Positions 15,169 through 23,936 of a stretch of DNA of 48,800 nt are shown here, piece by piece. This DNA comes from Streptomyces celluloflavus (GTDB lineage: Bacteria > Actinomycetota > Actinomycetes > Streptomycetales > Streptomycetaceae). The DNA is taken from NCBI GenBank assembly GCA_000720995.1, contig JOEL01000050.1, positions 1 through 48,800 on the forward strand. The letters are read 5' to 3'. Below the pieces are notes generated by a model. The model was not told the origin of the DNA. It saw only the letters and a program-made list of their open reading frames with translations, and did not search any database. The translations under genes and the position numbers were made by a program. Within the stretch, counting starts at the first letter, position 1. The number at the start of each line of letters is the position of its first letter.

Positions 15169-15837
15169 CTAACCGTGGGCGCTGACCCGGCCCTGGAGGA
15201 GGAGCGAGAGCGAGGCGTGGACGTCCTCGACGGAGCGGTGCGGCTGGTAGGACTGCCAGTCCAGGGCCGCCACCAGGACCATGCCGAAGAGGGCGGAGGC
15301 GGTGAGGGGGATGTCGAGTTCGTCGCTCAGCTCCCCCGCCCCGACCGCGTCGTGCAGGACGGACTCGATGATGGTGAGGACCCGTCCCCGTACGGAGGTC
15401 AGGGTGGACTGCCAGACCCGGTTCGTACGCCACAGTTCGGCAACGTAGAGCTGGGTGAGCGCCGGGTAGCGGGAGATGAAGTCCAGACCGGCCCGGATCA
15501 TCGCGTCCAGGGCGTCGACGCGGGTGCCGCCCCGCGCCACCGTGCGGCCGGCGGCCTGGTGGAGCGAGTCGGCGAGCAGCTCGATGCCGTCCCGCAGCAA
15601 CTCCTCGTACAGGACGTTCTTGCTGGGGAAGTTGTAGTAGACGGTGCCCTTGGCGACGCCCGCTCGGTCGGCGATCTCGTCCACCGTGGTGGAGGAGAAG
15701 CCCTGTTCGGCGATGAGCGTGACCGCGGCGTCGAAGAGCTTGCGGCGGGTGGCCCCACGGCGGGGCCGGGGCCCGGGGGCGGCGCCGTGACCGGCGCCAC
15801 CCCCGGACTCGCGGACGTGCTCGGCCTGGAGGCTCAC
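15169..15837 (-). CDS. TetR/AcrR-family repressor
   Basis: 222 residues from GTG 15837. The start overlaps the stop of the upstream YhgE/Pip gene as GTGA, so translation is probably coupled. The N-terminal HTH is clear at residues 28-75: RRKLFDAAVTLIAEQGF, TTVDEIADRAGVAKGTVYYN, FPSKNVLYEELL. The C-terminal ligand domain is helical. As the last gene of a three-gene operon whose promoter carries a TetR-type palindrome, it most likely autoregulates the operon and responds to a compound handled by the membrane protein. The inducer is unknown. Confidence 0.93.
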   Translation of the reverse strand: MSLQAEHVRESGGGAGHGAAPGPRPRRGATRRKLFDAAVTLIAEQGFSSTTVDEIADRAGVAKGTVYYNFPSKNVLYEELLRDGIELLADSLHQAAGRTVARGGTRVDALDAMIRAGLDFISRYPALTQLYVAELWRTNRVWQSTLTSVRGRVLTIIESVLHDAVGAGELSDELDIPLTASALFGMVLVAALDWQSYQPHRSVEDVHASLSLLLQGRVSAHG

Positions 15838-18161
15838 AGGCTGAGTTCCGGGTGCAGGTCCTTCATCCGGACGACCTGACGGCTCCGGGCGGCCAGCGCG
15901 GTGAGCGCCAGCGCCCCCAGGGTGAACGCCGCCAGGACGATGGAGCCCTGCCAGACGATGCCCAGGTCACCGCCGGTGATGAGCCTGCGCAGACCGTCCA
16001 CGACATAACTCATCGGCAGGAACGGGTGCAGGGCACCGAAGAACCCGGGGCTGGTCTGCACCGGATAGGTACCGCCGGCCGAGGTCAGCTGGAGCATCAG
16101 CACGACCAGGGTCAGCACCCGGCCCGCCGGGCCGAACTGCGCGCCGAAGAACTGGATGATGGCGGTGAAGGCCGCCGTGGCCAGCAGCAGGAAGCCGATG
16201 GTGGCACCCGCGCGGGCCATCTCCAGCCCCAGTCCCCAGTGCAGTACGGCCATCAGGGCCAGCACCTGGACGACGCCGATGGCGAAGGCCGGCAGCCAGG
16301 AGCCCAGGGCGATCCGCCAGCCCGGCGCACCCGCGGCCAGCGCGCGCTTGCCGAGCGGCTGGAGCAGCATGTACGCGACCATCGCGCCGACCCAGAGGGA
16401 GAGCGGGATGAAGTACGGGGCCAGGCCGGTGCCGTAGTTGGGGGCCTTGTGCATGGACTTCGAGGCGAGTTCGACCGGGTTGGCCATGACCTCGGTGCGG
16501 GCGTCGCGGTCCTTCTTGTCGTAGTCCGGGATCTTGGCGACGCCGCTGTTCAGGCCGCCGGCCAGCTGGTTGGAGCCGTCCTTGAGCTTGAAGAGGCCGC
16601 CGTTGAGCTTGGCGACGCCGTCCTTGGCCGCGCCGACCCCGTTGTGCACCTGGCCGGCGCCGTCGGCGAGGGTCCCCGCGCCGTCGGTGAGCTGGGCGCT
16701 GCCGTCGGCGAGCCGGCCGGAACCGTTGGCGAGCTTGCCCGTTCCGTCGGCCAGCTTCGCGCTGCCGTCGGCCAGCTTGCCCGAACCGTCGGCGAGCGCA
16801 CCGATGCCCGCGGCGAACTGGTTCGCGCCCTGGGACACCTTCTGGGCCCCCTGGTTGAGCGCGTTGATCTGGCCGATGGCGGCGTCCGCGTTGTCGGCGA
16901 TCTCCGGCAGCTTCTCGGCGGTCAGCACGGCGCCCTGGTGCAGTTCCTTCAGCTTGGCGTGCAGCTGCTTCAGATCGGCCTGGGCGATGCCGTCGCTGAC
17001 CCTCTGCACCTTGGTGGCGGTGGTCGCGGCGTGGTCCGCCAGCGACTTCAGCAGCGGGCAGTTGGCGGCCGCGGCGGACCCGCCGCAGCTCTCGTTGTAC
17101 AGCGCCTTGGCGTCGTCGGCGAACTTCCGCGCGTCGGCGGCGGCACCGGCCGCGTCACCCGGCAGCCGGTCGAGGACGCCGTCGATGTCCTCGATCAGAC
17201 CGGCGACGTCCCGGGCCTTCTCGCCGATCTCCTTGCCGTGCGCCTTGATGTAGGGCAGGTCCTTACCGGCGATGCCGTGGACCTTGTCGGCGAGCTGCTG
17301 CGTACCGGCCGCCACCTGGCCCGCGCCCTGGCTGAGCTGCTGGGCCTTCGCGCTGGCGTCGGTCGCGCCCTTGTTGAGGTCGCCGGCGCCCTTGCTGAGC
17401 TCGCCGGCGCCCTTGTTCGCGTCCCCGACGCCCTTGTTGAGGTCGCCCGCGCCCTTGCTCAGCTCGCCTGCCTTCTCGTGCAGCGTCCCGGCGCCCTTGC
17501 TGACGTCGCCCGAGCCCTTGTCGAGCTTGCCCAGGCCGTCCGTGAGTTCGCCGGTGCCCTTCGCGGCGTCGCCGATGCCCTTGTCGATCTTCCCCGCGCC
17601 GTCGGCGGCCTTGGCCGTCTGGTCGTGCAGGTCGGAGAAGGAGACGAAGATCTTGTCGAGGAAGGTGCGCGACGACTTCGCCGAGGTCTTGGCGCGGATC
17701 TCGGAGAAGACGGTCTTGGAGATCGAGCCCACGATGTAGTTGTTGGCGTCGTTCGTCCGGACCTGGAGGGCGCCGGTCTGCGGGGAGTCGCCGGAGCTGG
17801 AGGCGATCCGCTCGCTGAAGTTCTTCGGGACGGTCAGGGAGAGGTAGTACGTACCGTTCTCGACGCCCTTGGCGGCGTCGGTGGCACTGACCTCCTCCCA
17901 GTCGAAGGTCTTGCTGTCCTGGAGGTTGCCGACCAGATCGTCGCCCACGGTGAGCTTCTTGCCGTCGGCGGTGGCGCCCCGGTCCTCGTTGACGAGGGCC
18001 ACCGGGATCTTGTCCAGGCGGCTGTAGGGGTCCCAGAAGGAGAAGAGGTACAGGGCTCCGTAGAGCAGGGGGATCAGCATCAGGGCGACGAGCCCCAGCC
18101 GGGGGAGCTTTCCCCTGCCGAAACGCCTGAGCTCAAGCGCGGCCAGTTTTGGCGAACGCAT
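15834..18161 (-). CDS. YhgE/Pip-type multi-pass membrane protein (ABC-2/MmpL-like)
   Basis: 775 residues from ATG 18161. One membrane helix near the N-terminus (LVALMLIPLLYGALYLF) is followed by a long extracytoplasmic region and about five helices from residue 580 to 760 ending in the motif region FLPMSYVVDGLRRLITGG. The external region contains two blocks of seven-residue repeats: about residues 190-270 as GAGELSK/GAGDLNK, and about 440-510 as LADGSGK/LADGSAK. These are typical YhgE/Pip spacers expected to form an extended stalk. Phage-infection proteins and SMR-like exporters of this family sit in the envelope. Its first 29 nt overlap the end of the ATPase-like gene and its stop overlaps the TetR start. 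Confidence 0.92.
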   Translation of the reverse strand: MRSPKLAALELRRFGRGKLPRLGLVALMLIPLLYGALYLFSFWDPYSRLDKIPVALVNEDRGATADGKKLTVGDDLVGNLQDSKTFDWEEVSATDAAKGVENGTYYLSLTVPKNFSERIASSSGDSPQTGALQVRTNDANNYIVGSISKTVFSEIRAKTSAKSSRTFLDKIFVSFSDLHDQTAKAADGAGKIDKGIGDAAKGTGELTDGLGKLDKGSGDVSKGAGTLHEKAGELSKGAGDLNKGVGDANKGAGELSKGAGDLNKGATDASAKAQQLSQGAGQVAAGTQQLADKVHGIAGKDLPYIKAHGKEIGEKARDVAGLIEDIDGVLDRLPGDAAGAAADARKFADDAKALYNESCGGSAAAANCPLLKSLADHAATTATKVQRVSDGIAQADLKQLHAKLKELHQGAVLTAEKLPEIADNADAAIGQINALNQGAQKVSQGANQFAAGIGALADGSGKLADGSAKLADGTGKLANGSGRLADGSAQLTDGAGTLADGAGQVHNGVGAAKDGVAKLNGGLFKLKDGSNQLAGGLNSGVAKIPDYDKKDRDARTEVMANPVELASKSMHKAPNYGTGLAPYFIPLSLWVGAMVAYMLLQPLGKRALAAGAPGWRIALGSWLPAFAIGVVQVLALMAVLHWGLGLEMARAGATIGFLLLATAAFTAIIQFFGAQFGPAGRVLTLVVLMLQLTSAGGTYPVQTSPGFFGALHPFLPMSYVVDGLRRLITGGDLGIVWQGSIVLAAFTLGALALTALAARSRQVVRMKDLHPELSL

Positions 18162-19050
18162 GCGCCGCTTCCTCCTTGCGGGTGTCGGCCTGGCCGTGCG
18201 GGGCCTGCCGGTCCTGTGAGCTGTGCCGGTCCTGCTGCTCCTGCGAGCCCTGCGGGGGGTGCTGGGCCTGGAGGGTGGGCTGGACGTGCGGGCCGTGCTG
18301 GTCGGGAATGGTGACGGGGGCGGGCTCCGGTGCCGGAGCCGCGGCGGTGTCGGCCGGTGCGGTGCTGACGAGCAGCGCGTCCGCCGGTGCGTCGGTGCAG
18401 GCGGCGACGACGGTGATGCCCGTCAGCGCGAGATCGCGCAGCAGCTGCCAGGCCAGCTCGCGTTCGTCGGCGGACAGCTTGAGGTCGATGTCGTCGACGG
18501 CGAGCAGCTGCGGGTCGTGCATCACCGCGAGCGCGATCGACAGCCGCAGCGCTTCGAGCCGCTCCAGGTCGCGGACGGTGGTGCGCAGACCCTTGGGGAG
18601 CGTGTCGGGGTCCAGCCCGGCGGCGGCCAGGGCGGCGTTGATCCGGGCGCGGGTGGCGTCCTTGTAGCGGCGGCCCCAGGGGAGCGCGCCGAAGACGGAG
18701 CCCTTCAGGCGGCGGCCCAGCAGGGCCTGCTCCTGGAGGTGCTCGCCGACGGTGAGGGCCGGTTCGAGGTCGGCGATACCGGGCACATGGGCGATGGCGG
18801 TACGGCCGCGCACCGTCCCCATCCGCTTGGGCAGCGGGAAGCCGGCGACCGTGGCGTGGCCCTCGGTGATCCGCATCCGGCCGGCGAGCGCGAGCAGGAG
18901 GCAGGTACGGCCGGAGCCCGAGGGGCCCTGGACGGCGATCAGTGCGCCCGGTTCCGCGGAGACGTCGACACCTCTGAAGGCCCATCCCCGCGGGCCCTCG
19001 ACTCCGATTCCCCTGGCGTTGACCGCCGCCCCCTGACGGGTGGTGTCCAC
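18133..19050 (-). CDS. Degenerate ABC-type ATP-binding protein, partner of YhgE/Pip
   Basis: 305 residues from GTG 19050; AGGAGG lies 4 nt upstream, which argues against the much longer open frame extending to 19443. It has an ABC-NBD layout, but the key motifs are changed. Walker A reads GPSGSGRT, with Arg where catalytic Lys is expected. The LSGGQ signature is replaced by DLERLEALRLSIALA. Walker B ends LLAVDDID, with Asp in place of the catalytic Glu. The switch His is absent (VVAACTDAP). ATP binding may persist while hydrolysis is likely impaired. The C-terminal 70 residues are Gln/Pro/His-rich. It overlaps the next gene by 29 nt and is the first gene of the operon under the TetR-type operator. 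Confidence 0.82.
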   Translation of the reverse strand: MDTTRQGAAVNARGIGVEGPRGWAFRGVDVSAEPGALIAVQGPSGSGRTCLLLALAGRMRITEGHATVAGFPLPKRMGTVRGRTAIAHVPGIADLEPALTVGEHLQEQALLGRRLKGSVFGALPWGRRYKDATRARINAALAAAGLDPDTLPKGLRTTVRDLERLEALRLSIALAVMHDPQLLAVDDIDLKLSADERELAWQLLRDLALTGITVVAACTDAPADALLVSTAPADTAAAPAPEPAPVTIPDQHGPHVQPTLQAQHPPQGSQEQQDRHSSQDRQAPHGQADTRKEEAAHAFAKTGRA

Positions 19051-19065
19051 AACCCCTCCTTTGAT

Positions 19066-19079
19066 CTGACTGGTCAGTC
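19066..19079. promoter_or_regulatory. TetR-type operator candidate at start of the YhgE operon
   Basis: The sequence CTGACTGGTCAGTC contains two nested dyads, CTGAC-TG-GTCAG (19066-19077) and GACTG-GT-CAGTC (19068-19079). This is the form commonly bound by TetR/QacR-like dimers. It sits 16 nt upstream of the GTG of the ATPase-like gene, just before its AGGAGG, so binding would block transcription or elongation. The regulator is probably the TetR encoded at the end of the same operon. Confidence 0.65.
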
Positions 19080-19429
19080 TAAAAGTGTGCCGCATGAGCG
19101 GCTCGTTGACCAATCGAAGGGGCGTCGTTTTGCGCACAATACGGCGATTTAACAGGAGACCTGACGAAGGATTGACGAGTTCTTGCCCAGTCGGGTCCGG
19201 TCGGGCGGGTGGATCTGGTGGGTCCGGCCGGTCCGGTCGGGCGGGTGGATCCGGGTCCGGTCCCCGGGCCGATCCCGGTGGGGAAGGCGGGACGCCGAGG
19301 GCGTCACCGGGCCCGGCGCATACGGCAACGGCGTCGGCGGCGTCGACGGCGGTGTCCTCACCGACGCCGGCGCCGCCACCGTGCCGCGCCACCCGTGCCG
19401 CCGCTCTCCGCGGCGAGCGGGCCCCGGCC

Positions 19430-19585
19430 TCCCGGAAGACCATCGCCGACGGGTTCCGCGTCCCCTACGGCCACGACGCGGAGCACAGGGTCTTCCAGCG
19501 GTACGCCGGTTATCGGGGCGCCACCGTCGAGCAGGTGGACACCGTTCTGCTGGTGTACCCGCTGGAGAGGCGGCTGACGCGGCGG
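19430..19585 (+). pseudogene. Remnant of a GH65-family glycoside hydrolase gene
   Basis: A plus-strand segment of about 50 codons reads RKTIADGFRVPYGHDAEHRV, then FQRYAGYRGATVEQVDTVLLVYPLE. The run 'GY....ikQaDtvLL.YPLE' is a recognisable motif of GH65 acid-trehalase/phosphorylase-like enzymes (yeast Ath1 has a similar EIKQADVVLMVYPL). No catalytic domain surrounds it: both flanks dissolve into Gly/Arg/Pro-rich shadow sequence and no credible start exists. I read it as the relic of a deleted gene. It occupies the otherwise gene-free stretch 19051-19739, where I see nothing else except the TetR-type operator. Confidence 0.55.
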
Positions 19586-19739
19586 GCGGGACGGGGGCCC
19601 CGTCCGGGACGGCGGCCGGGGCGGGCGCCGACCGGGTCCGGCCGCCCCGCCGCGAGCCGCCGATTTGTTGCGGAGGGATGAAATCCGCACGCCACGGTGT
19701 TGGCGCCTCCGGTAAGGGACGAGATGCAGGAGGCATCGG

Positions 19740-22700
19740 GTGACGGGGACGGACACGGCACGGCAGGGCTGGGCACGACGGCTGACGCGCGACACCTGGC
19801 AGTACAAGAAGGACGTGCTGCTCGCGCTCGGGGCCTCGCTCGCCGGGATGGCCGTGATGGCGCTCGTCCCGCTCGTGCCGAAGCTGATCATCGACGATGT
19901 CATCGTCCGGCAGGACCGCCCGCTCGCCCCCTGGGCCACCCTGCTGGTGGTCGCCGCGGTCGTCGTCTACGGCCTCACCTACATCCGCCGCTTCTACGGC
20001 GGCCGGCTCGCCCTCGACGTCCAGCACGATCTGCGGACCCGGATGTTCGGCGCCATCGCCCGGCTGGACGGCCGGCGGCAGGACGAGCTGAGCACCGGCC
20101 AGGTCGTCGGCCGCGCCACCAGCGACCTCCAGCTGATCCAGGGCCTGCTCTTCATGCTCCCGATGATGATCGGGAACATCCTGCTCTTCGCGATCTCCCT
20201 GGTCGTGATGGTGACCCTCTCCCCGCTGCTCACGGTCGTCGCGCTGGCCGTCGCCCCGGCCCTGTGGTTCATCGCCAAGCGCAGCCGCGACCGGCTCTTC
20301 CCGGCCACCTGGTACGCCCAGGGCCAGGCCGCGGCGGTGGCCGGCGTCGTGGACGGCGCGGTCTCCGGCGTCCGGGTCGTCAAGGGGTTCGGGCAGGAGG
20401 AGCAGGAGACCGGCAAGCTGCGCGAGGTCAGCCACCGGCTGTTCGCCGGGCGGCTGCGGACGGTCCGCCTGAACGCCCGCTACACGCCCGCCCTCCAGGC
20501 CGTACCGGCGCTCGGCCAGGTCGCGATGCTGGCCCTCGGCGGCTGGATGGCCACCCAGGGCCAGGTCACGCTCGGCACCTTCGTCGCCTTCTCCACGTAT
20601 CTGGCGCAGCTCGTCGGGCCGGTCCGGATGCTGGCGATGATGCTCACCGTCGGCCAGCAGGCGCGGGCCGGTGTGGAGCGGGTCTACGAGCTGATCGACA
20701 CCGAGCCGGCGCTCACCGAACGGCCGGACGCCCGCCCGCTGCCCGCCGACGCCCCGGCGACGGTCGAATTCGACGCGGTGACGTTCGGGTACGCGTCGCG
20801 ACGGGAGGCGGAAGAGGGGGAGACGGACGGCCGGGCGGCTGACGGCCGGGCCGAGGGCGCCGGTGGCCCGACGGGCTCCGCGGCCTCGGCAGCCTCGGCA
20901 GCCTCGGCAGCCTCGGCAGGCGCGGCGGACTCCGGGGGCGCCGCGCCCGCCCTCCGCCCCGTCATCGACGGCTTCTCACTGCGCATCGAACCCGGTGAGA
21001 CGGTCGCCGTCGTCGGCACCTCCGGCAGCGGCAAGTCCACCGTCTCGCTGCTGCTGCCCCGGTTCTACGACGTCTCCGCGGGCCGGGTGCTGGTCGGCGG
21101 CCACGACGTACGCGAGCTGACCCTCGAATCGCTGCGGGCCGCCATCGGGCTGGTCCCCGAGAGCAGCTTCCTCTTCTCCGACTCCATCCGCGACAACATC
21201 GCCTACGGCCATCCGGACGCCACCGACGAGCAGATACGCACGGCGGCGCGAGCCGCCCAGGCCGACGGCTTCATATCCGAGCTGCCCGAGGGGTACGACA
21301 CCGAGGTCGGCGAGCAGGGGCTGACCCTCTCCGGCGGCCAGCGGCAGCGCGTCGCACTGGCCCGCGCCATCCTCACCGACCCCCGGCTGCTGGTCCTGGA
21401 CGACGCCACCTCGGCGGTCGACGCGCGCGTGGAGCACGAGATACACGAGGCGCTGCGCGGTGTCATGGCCGGCCGGACCACCCTGCTCATCGCGCACCGC
21501 GCCTCCACCCTGGCACTCGCCGACCGGGTCGCCGTCCTCGACGGCGGGCGGCTGGTCGACATCGGCACCCAGGAGGAACTGGCGGACCGCTGTCCGCTCT
21601 ACCGCAGGCTGCTGACCGACCCGGAGGAGCTGGGCGGCGTCGAACGGGACCCGGCGGGCGAGCTGGCCGGTGCCTTCAGCGGCGACTACGCGGCGAGCGG
21701 GCTGCTCGACGCGGATATCGAGGAGTGTCTGGACTGTCCGGACACCGATGACGCGGAGCGGGGGGAAGTGGACGGGGCGGCCGCGGGCACGTCCACCACC
21801 GCCCGCACACGCGCCGCTACCGGGGGCGCTGCGGGCACCAAGGGTGCCGACAGCGCCGACGCCGTCCCCGGCGTCACCCCCGAGCTGTGGGTCCGCCGCC
21901 GGGACGGCGCGGCGGGCACGGACGGCGCGGCCGCCGGTGCGGGCGGTGCGGCCGGACCGGGCATGGCCGCCGCGATGGCCGGTATGCCGGCCACGCCCGA
22001 GCTGCTGGCCAAGGTCGCCGCGCTGCCCCCGGCCACCGACGCACCGGACATCGACGAGGACCGCGCCACCCGCCCCGAGAGCTCCTACGGACTGCGCCGC
22101 CTGCTGCGCGGCTTCGGCGGGCCGCTGGCGCTCGCGCTCGCCCTGGTCGCGGTGGACGCCGTCGGCGGCCTGCTGGTACCGGTCCTGATCCGGCAGGGCA
22201 TCGACGAGGGCGTCCGCGTCGGCGCGCTGGCCGGGGTGTGGACGGCGGCCGCGTTCGCGCTGGTCGTGGTGGTCGCCCAGTGGGGTGCGCAGATCGGCTC
22301 CAACCGGGTGACCGGACGCACCGGCGAGCGGGTCCTCTACTCCCTGCGCGTCAAGATCTTCGCGCAGCTCCAGCGGCTCGGACTCGACTACTACGAGCGC
22401 GAGCTGACCGGCAAGATCATGACCCGGATGACGACGGATGTGGACGCGCTGTCCTCCTTCCTCCAGACCGGCCTGGTCACCGCCGTCGTCTCGGTCCTGA
22501 CCTTCTTCGGCATACTCGTCGCGCTGCTCGCCATCGACGTCCAGCTGGCCCTGGTCGTCTTCGCCACCCTGCCGCCGCTGATCATCGGCACGTACTTCTT
22601 CCGCAAGCAGAGCGTGAAGGCGTACGAACTCGCCCGCGAGCGGATCAGCGTGGTCAACGGCGACCTTCAGGAGAGCGTGGCCGGGCTCCGTATCGTCCAG

Positions 22701-23855
22701 GCGTTCCGGCGCGAGGCGAGCGGCGCCGAGCGGTTCGCCGCCCGCAGCGACGCCTACCGTGCGGCGCGCATCCGCGGCCAGTTCCTGATATCCGTCTACT
22801 TCCCGTTCGTGCAGCTGCTGTCCTCCGTCGCGGCGGCGCTGGTGCTGATCGTCGGCGCCCACCGGATCGGCGCGGGCACCCTCACCGCCGGTGCGCTGGT
22901 CGCCTACCTGCTCTACATCGATCTGTTCTTCGCCCCCGTCCAGCAGCTCTCCCAGGTCTTCGACGGCTACCAGCAGGCGTCCGTCTCGCTCGGCCGCATC
23001 CAGGAGCTGCTGCGCGAGCCGACCACCACCCCGGCCGCCGAACGGCCGCGCCGGGTGACCGCGCTGCGCGGTGACATCACCTTCGACGAGGTGCACTTCC
23101 ACTACGGCGAGAACGACGAGCAGGCGCTGGCCGGTATCGACCTGACCATCCCCGCGGGCCAGACCGTGGCCTTCGTCGGCCAGACCGGCGCGGGCAAGTC
23201 CACCCTCGTCAAGCTGGTCGCCCGGTTCTACGACCCGTCCTCGGGCGCCGTCCGCGTCGACGGCACCGACCTGCGCGAGCTGGACCTGACCGACTACCGC
23301 CACCGCCTCGGCGTCGTCCCCCAGGAGTCGTACCTCTTCGCGGGCACCGTCCGCGACGCCATCGCCTACGGCCGGCCGGCCGCCACCGACGCCGAGGTCG
23401 AGGCCGCGGCACGGGCGGTCGGCGCCCACGACATGATCGCCACCCTTGAGGACGGCTATCTGCACGAGGTCGCCGAACGCGGCCGGAACCTCTCGGCGGG
23501 CCAGCGCCAGCTGCTCGCCCTGGCCCGCGCCGAACTCGTCGACCCGGACGTGCTGCTGCTGGACGAGGCCACCGCCGCCCTGGACCTCGCCACCGAGGCC
23601 GTCGTCAACCAGGCCACCGACCGCCTCGCCGGCCGCCGCACCACCCTTGTCGTCGCCCACCGGCTGACCACCGCGGCCCGCGCCGACCGCGTCGTGGTGA
23701 TGGACCACGGCCGGGTCGTCGAGGACGGCACCCACGCCCAGCTGCTCGCCCGCGACGGCCACTACGCCCAGCTGTGGCGCGCCTTCACCGGCGAGGCGGA
23801 GGCCGTCCCGCCGCATCCGGGCGACGGGCGGGGAGCGCCGGTACCGGTCCGCTGA
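19740..23855 (+). CDS. Single-chain ABC exporter (two fused TMD-NBD halves)
   Basis: 1371 residues from GTG 19740 (AGGAGG 7 nt upstream). Half 1: membrane domain at about residues 20-310, Walker A GTSGSGKST near 426, LSGGQRQRVALARAIL near 529, Walker B LLVLDDATSAVD, switch His in LLIAHRAST. Half 2: membrane domain at about 795-1080, Walker A GQTGAGKST near 1147, LSAGQRQLLALARAEL near 1250, Walker B LLLDEATAALD, LVVAHRLTT. NBD1 has Asp where NBD2 has the catalytic Glu, so one ATP site is probably weak, as in asymmetric heterodimeric exporters. NBD1 also carries an Ala/Ser/Gly-rich insert ahead of Walker A. A Cys-containing acidic linker (IEECLDCPDTDD) joins the halves. The substrate is unknown; lipid or drug export is usual. 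Confidence 0.93.
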   Translation: MTGTDTARQGWARRLTRDTWQYKKDVLLALGASLAGMAVMALVPLVPKLIIDDVIVRQDRPLAPWATLLVVAAVVVYGLTYIRRFYGGRLALDVQHDLRTRMFGAIARLDGRRQDELSTGQVVGRATSDLQLIQGLLFMLPMMIGNILLFAISLVVMVTLSPLLTVVALAVAPALWFIAKRSRDRLFPATWYAQGQAAAVAGVVDGAVSGVRVVKGFGQEEQETGKLREVSHRLFAGRLRTVRLNARYTPALQAVPALGQVAMLALGGWMATQGQVTLGTFVAFSTYLAQLVGPVRMLAMMLTVGQQARAGVERVYELIDTEPALTERPDARPLPADAPATVEFDAVTFGYASRREAEEGETDGRAADGRAEGAGGPTGSAASAASAASAASAGAADSGGAAPALRPVIDGFSLRIEPGETVAVVGTSGSGKSTVSLLLPRFYDVSAGRVLVGGHDVRELTLESLRAAIGLVPESSFLFSDSIRDNIAYGHPDATDEQIRTAARAAQADGFISELPEGYDTEVGEQGLTLSGGQRQRVALARAILTDPRLLVLDDATSAVDARVEHEIHEALRGVMAGRTTLLIAHRASTLALADRVAVLDGGRLVDIGTQEELADRCPLYRRLLTDPEELGGVERDPAGELAGAFSGDYAASGLLDADIEECLDCPDTDDAERGEVDGAAAGTSTTARTRAATGGAAGTKGADSADAVPGVTPELWVRRRDGAAGTDGAAAGAGGAAGPGMAAAMAGMPATPELLAKVAALPPATDAPDIDEDRATRPESSYGLRRLLRGFGGPLALALALVAVDAVGGLLVPVLIRQGIDEGVRVGALAGVWTAAAFALVVVVAQWGAQIGSNRVTGRTGERVLYSLRVKIFAQLQRLGLDYYERELTGKIMTRMTTDVDALSSFLQTGLVTAVVSVLTFFGILVALLAIDVQLALVVFATLPPLIIGTYFFRKQSVKAYELARERISVVNGDLQESVAGLRIVQAFRREASGAERFAARSDAYRAARIRGQFLISVYFPFVQLLSSVAAALVLIVGAHRIGAGTLTAGALVAYLLYIDLFFAPVQQLSQVFDGYQQASVSLGRIQELLREPTTTPAAERPRRVTALRGDITFDEVHFHYGENDEQALAGIDLTIPAGQTVAFVGQTGAGKSTLVKLVARFYDPSSGAVRVDGTDLRELDLTDYRHRLGVVPQESYLFAGTVRDAIAYGRPAATDAEVEAAARAVGAHDMIATLEDGYLHEVAERGRNLSAGQRQLLALARAELVDPDVLLLDEATAALDLATEAVVNQATDRLAGRRTTLVVAHRLTTAARADRVVVMDHGRVVEDGTHAQLLARDGHYAQLWRAFTGEAEAVPPHPGDGRGAPVPVR

Positions 23856-23861
23856 GGACCG

Positions 23862-23906
23862 GGCGGCCGAGGGCCGCCGGGGCGTGGGCCGGTACACGTA
23901 CCGGCC
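23862..23906. terminator. Two tandem hairpins between convergent genes
   Basis: GGCGGCC (23862-23868) pairs with GGCCGCC (23872-23878) across a 3-nt loop. GGCCGGTAC (23887-23895) pairs with GTACCGGCC (23898-23906). They lie between the ABC exporter stop (23855) and the stop of the convergent acetyltransferase gene (23937), so together they probably form a bidirectional terminator. Confidence 0.7.
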
Positions 23907-23936
23907 GGGTGAGCGCGGTCCCGGTGCGGGCGGCCG

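Noticed and set aside
16000-17700. CRISPR-like or satellite array suggested by regular repeats in the YhgE gene
   Set aside because: The repeats are 21-nt coding units of the heptad-like LADGSGK/GAGELSK stalk and are too variable for a CRISPR.
19051-19443. Longer start for the ABC-like ATPase at 19443
   Set aside because: The added 131 residues are Pro/Arg/Asp-rich and unlike any NBD; a strong AGGAGG and the TetR operator place the start at GTG 19050.
20976-23897. 973-codon minus-strand open frame under the ABC exporter
   Set aside because: High-GC shadow of the exporter; no ribosome site, and composition is Gly/Asp/Gln-rich shadow sequence.
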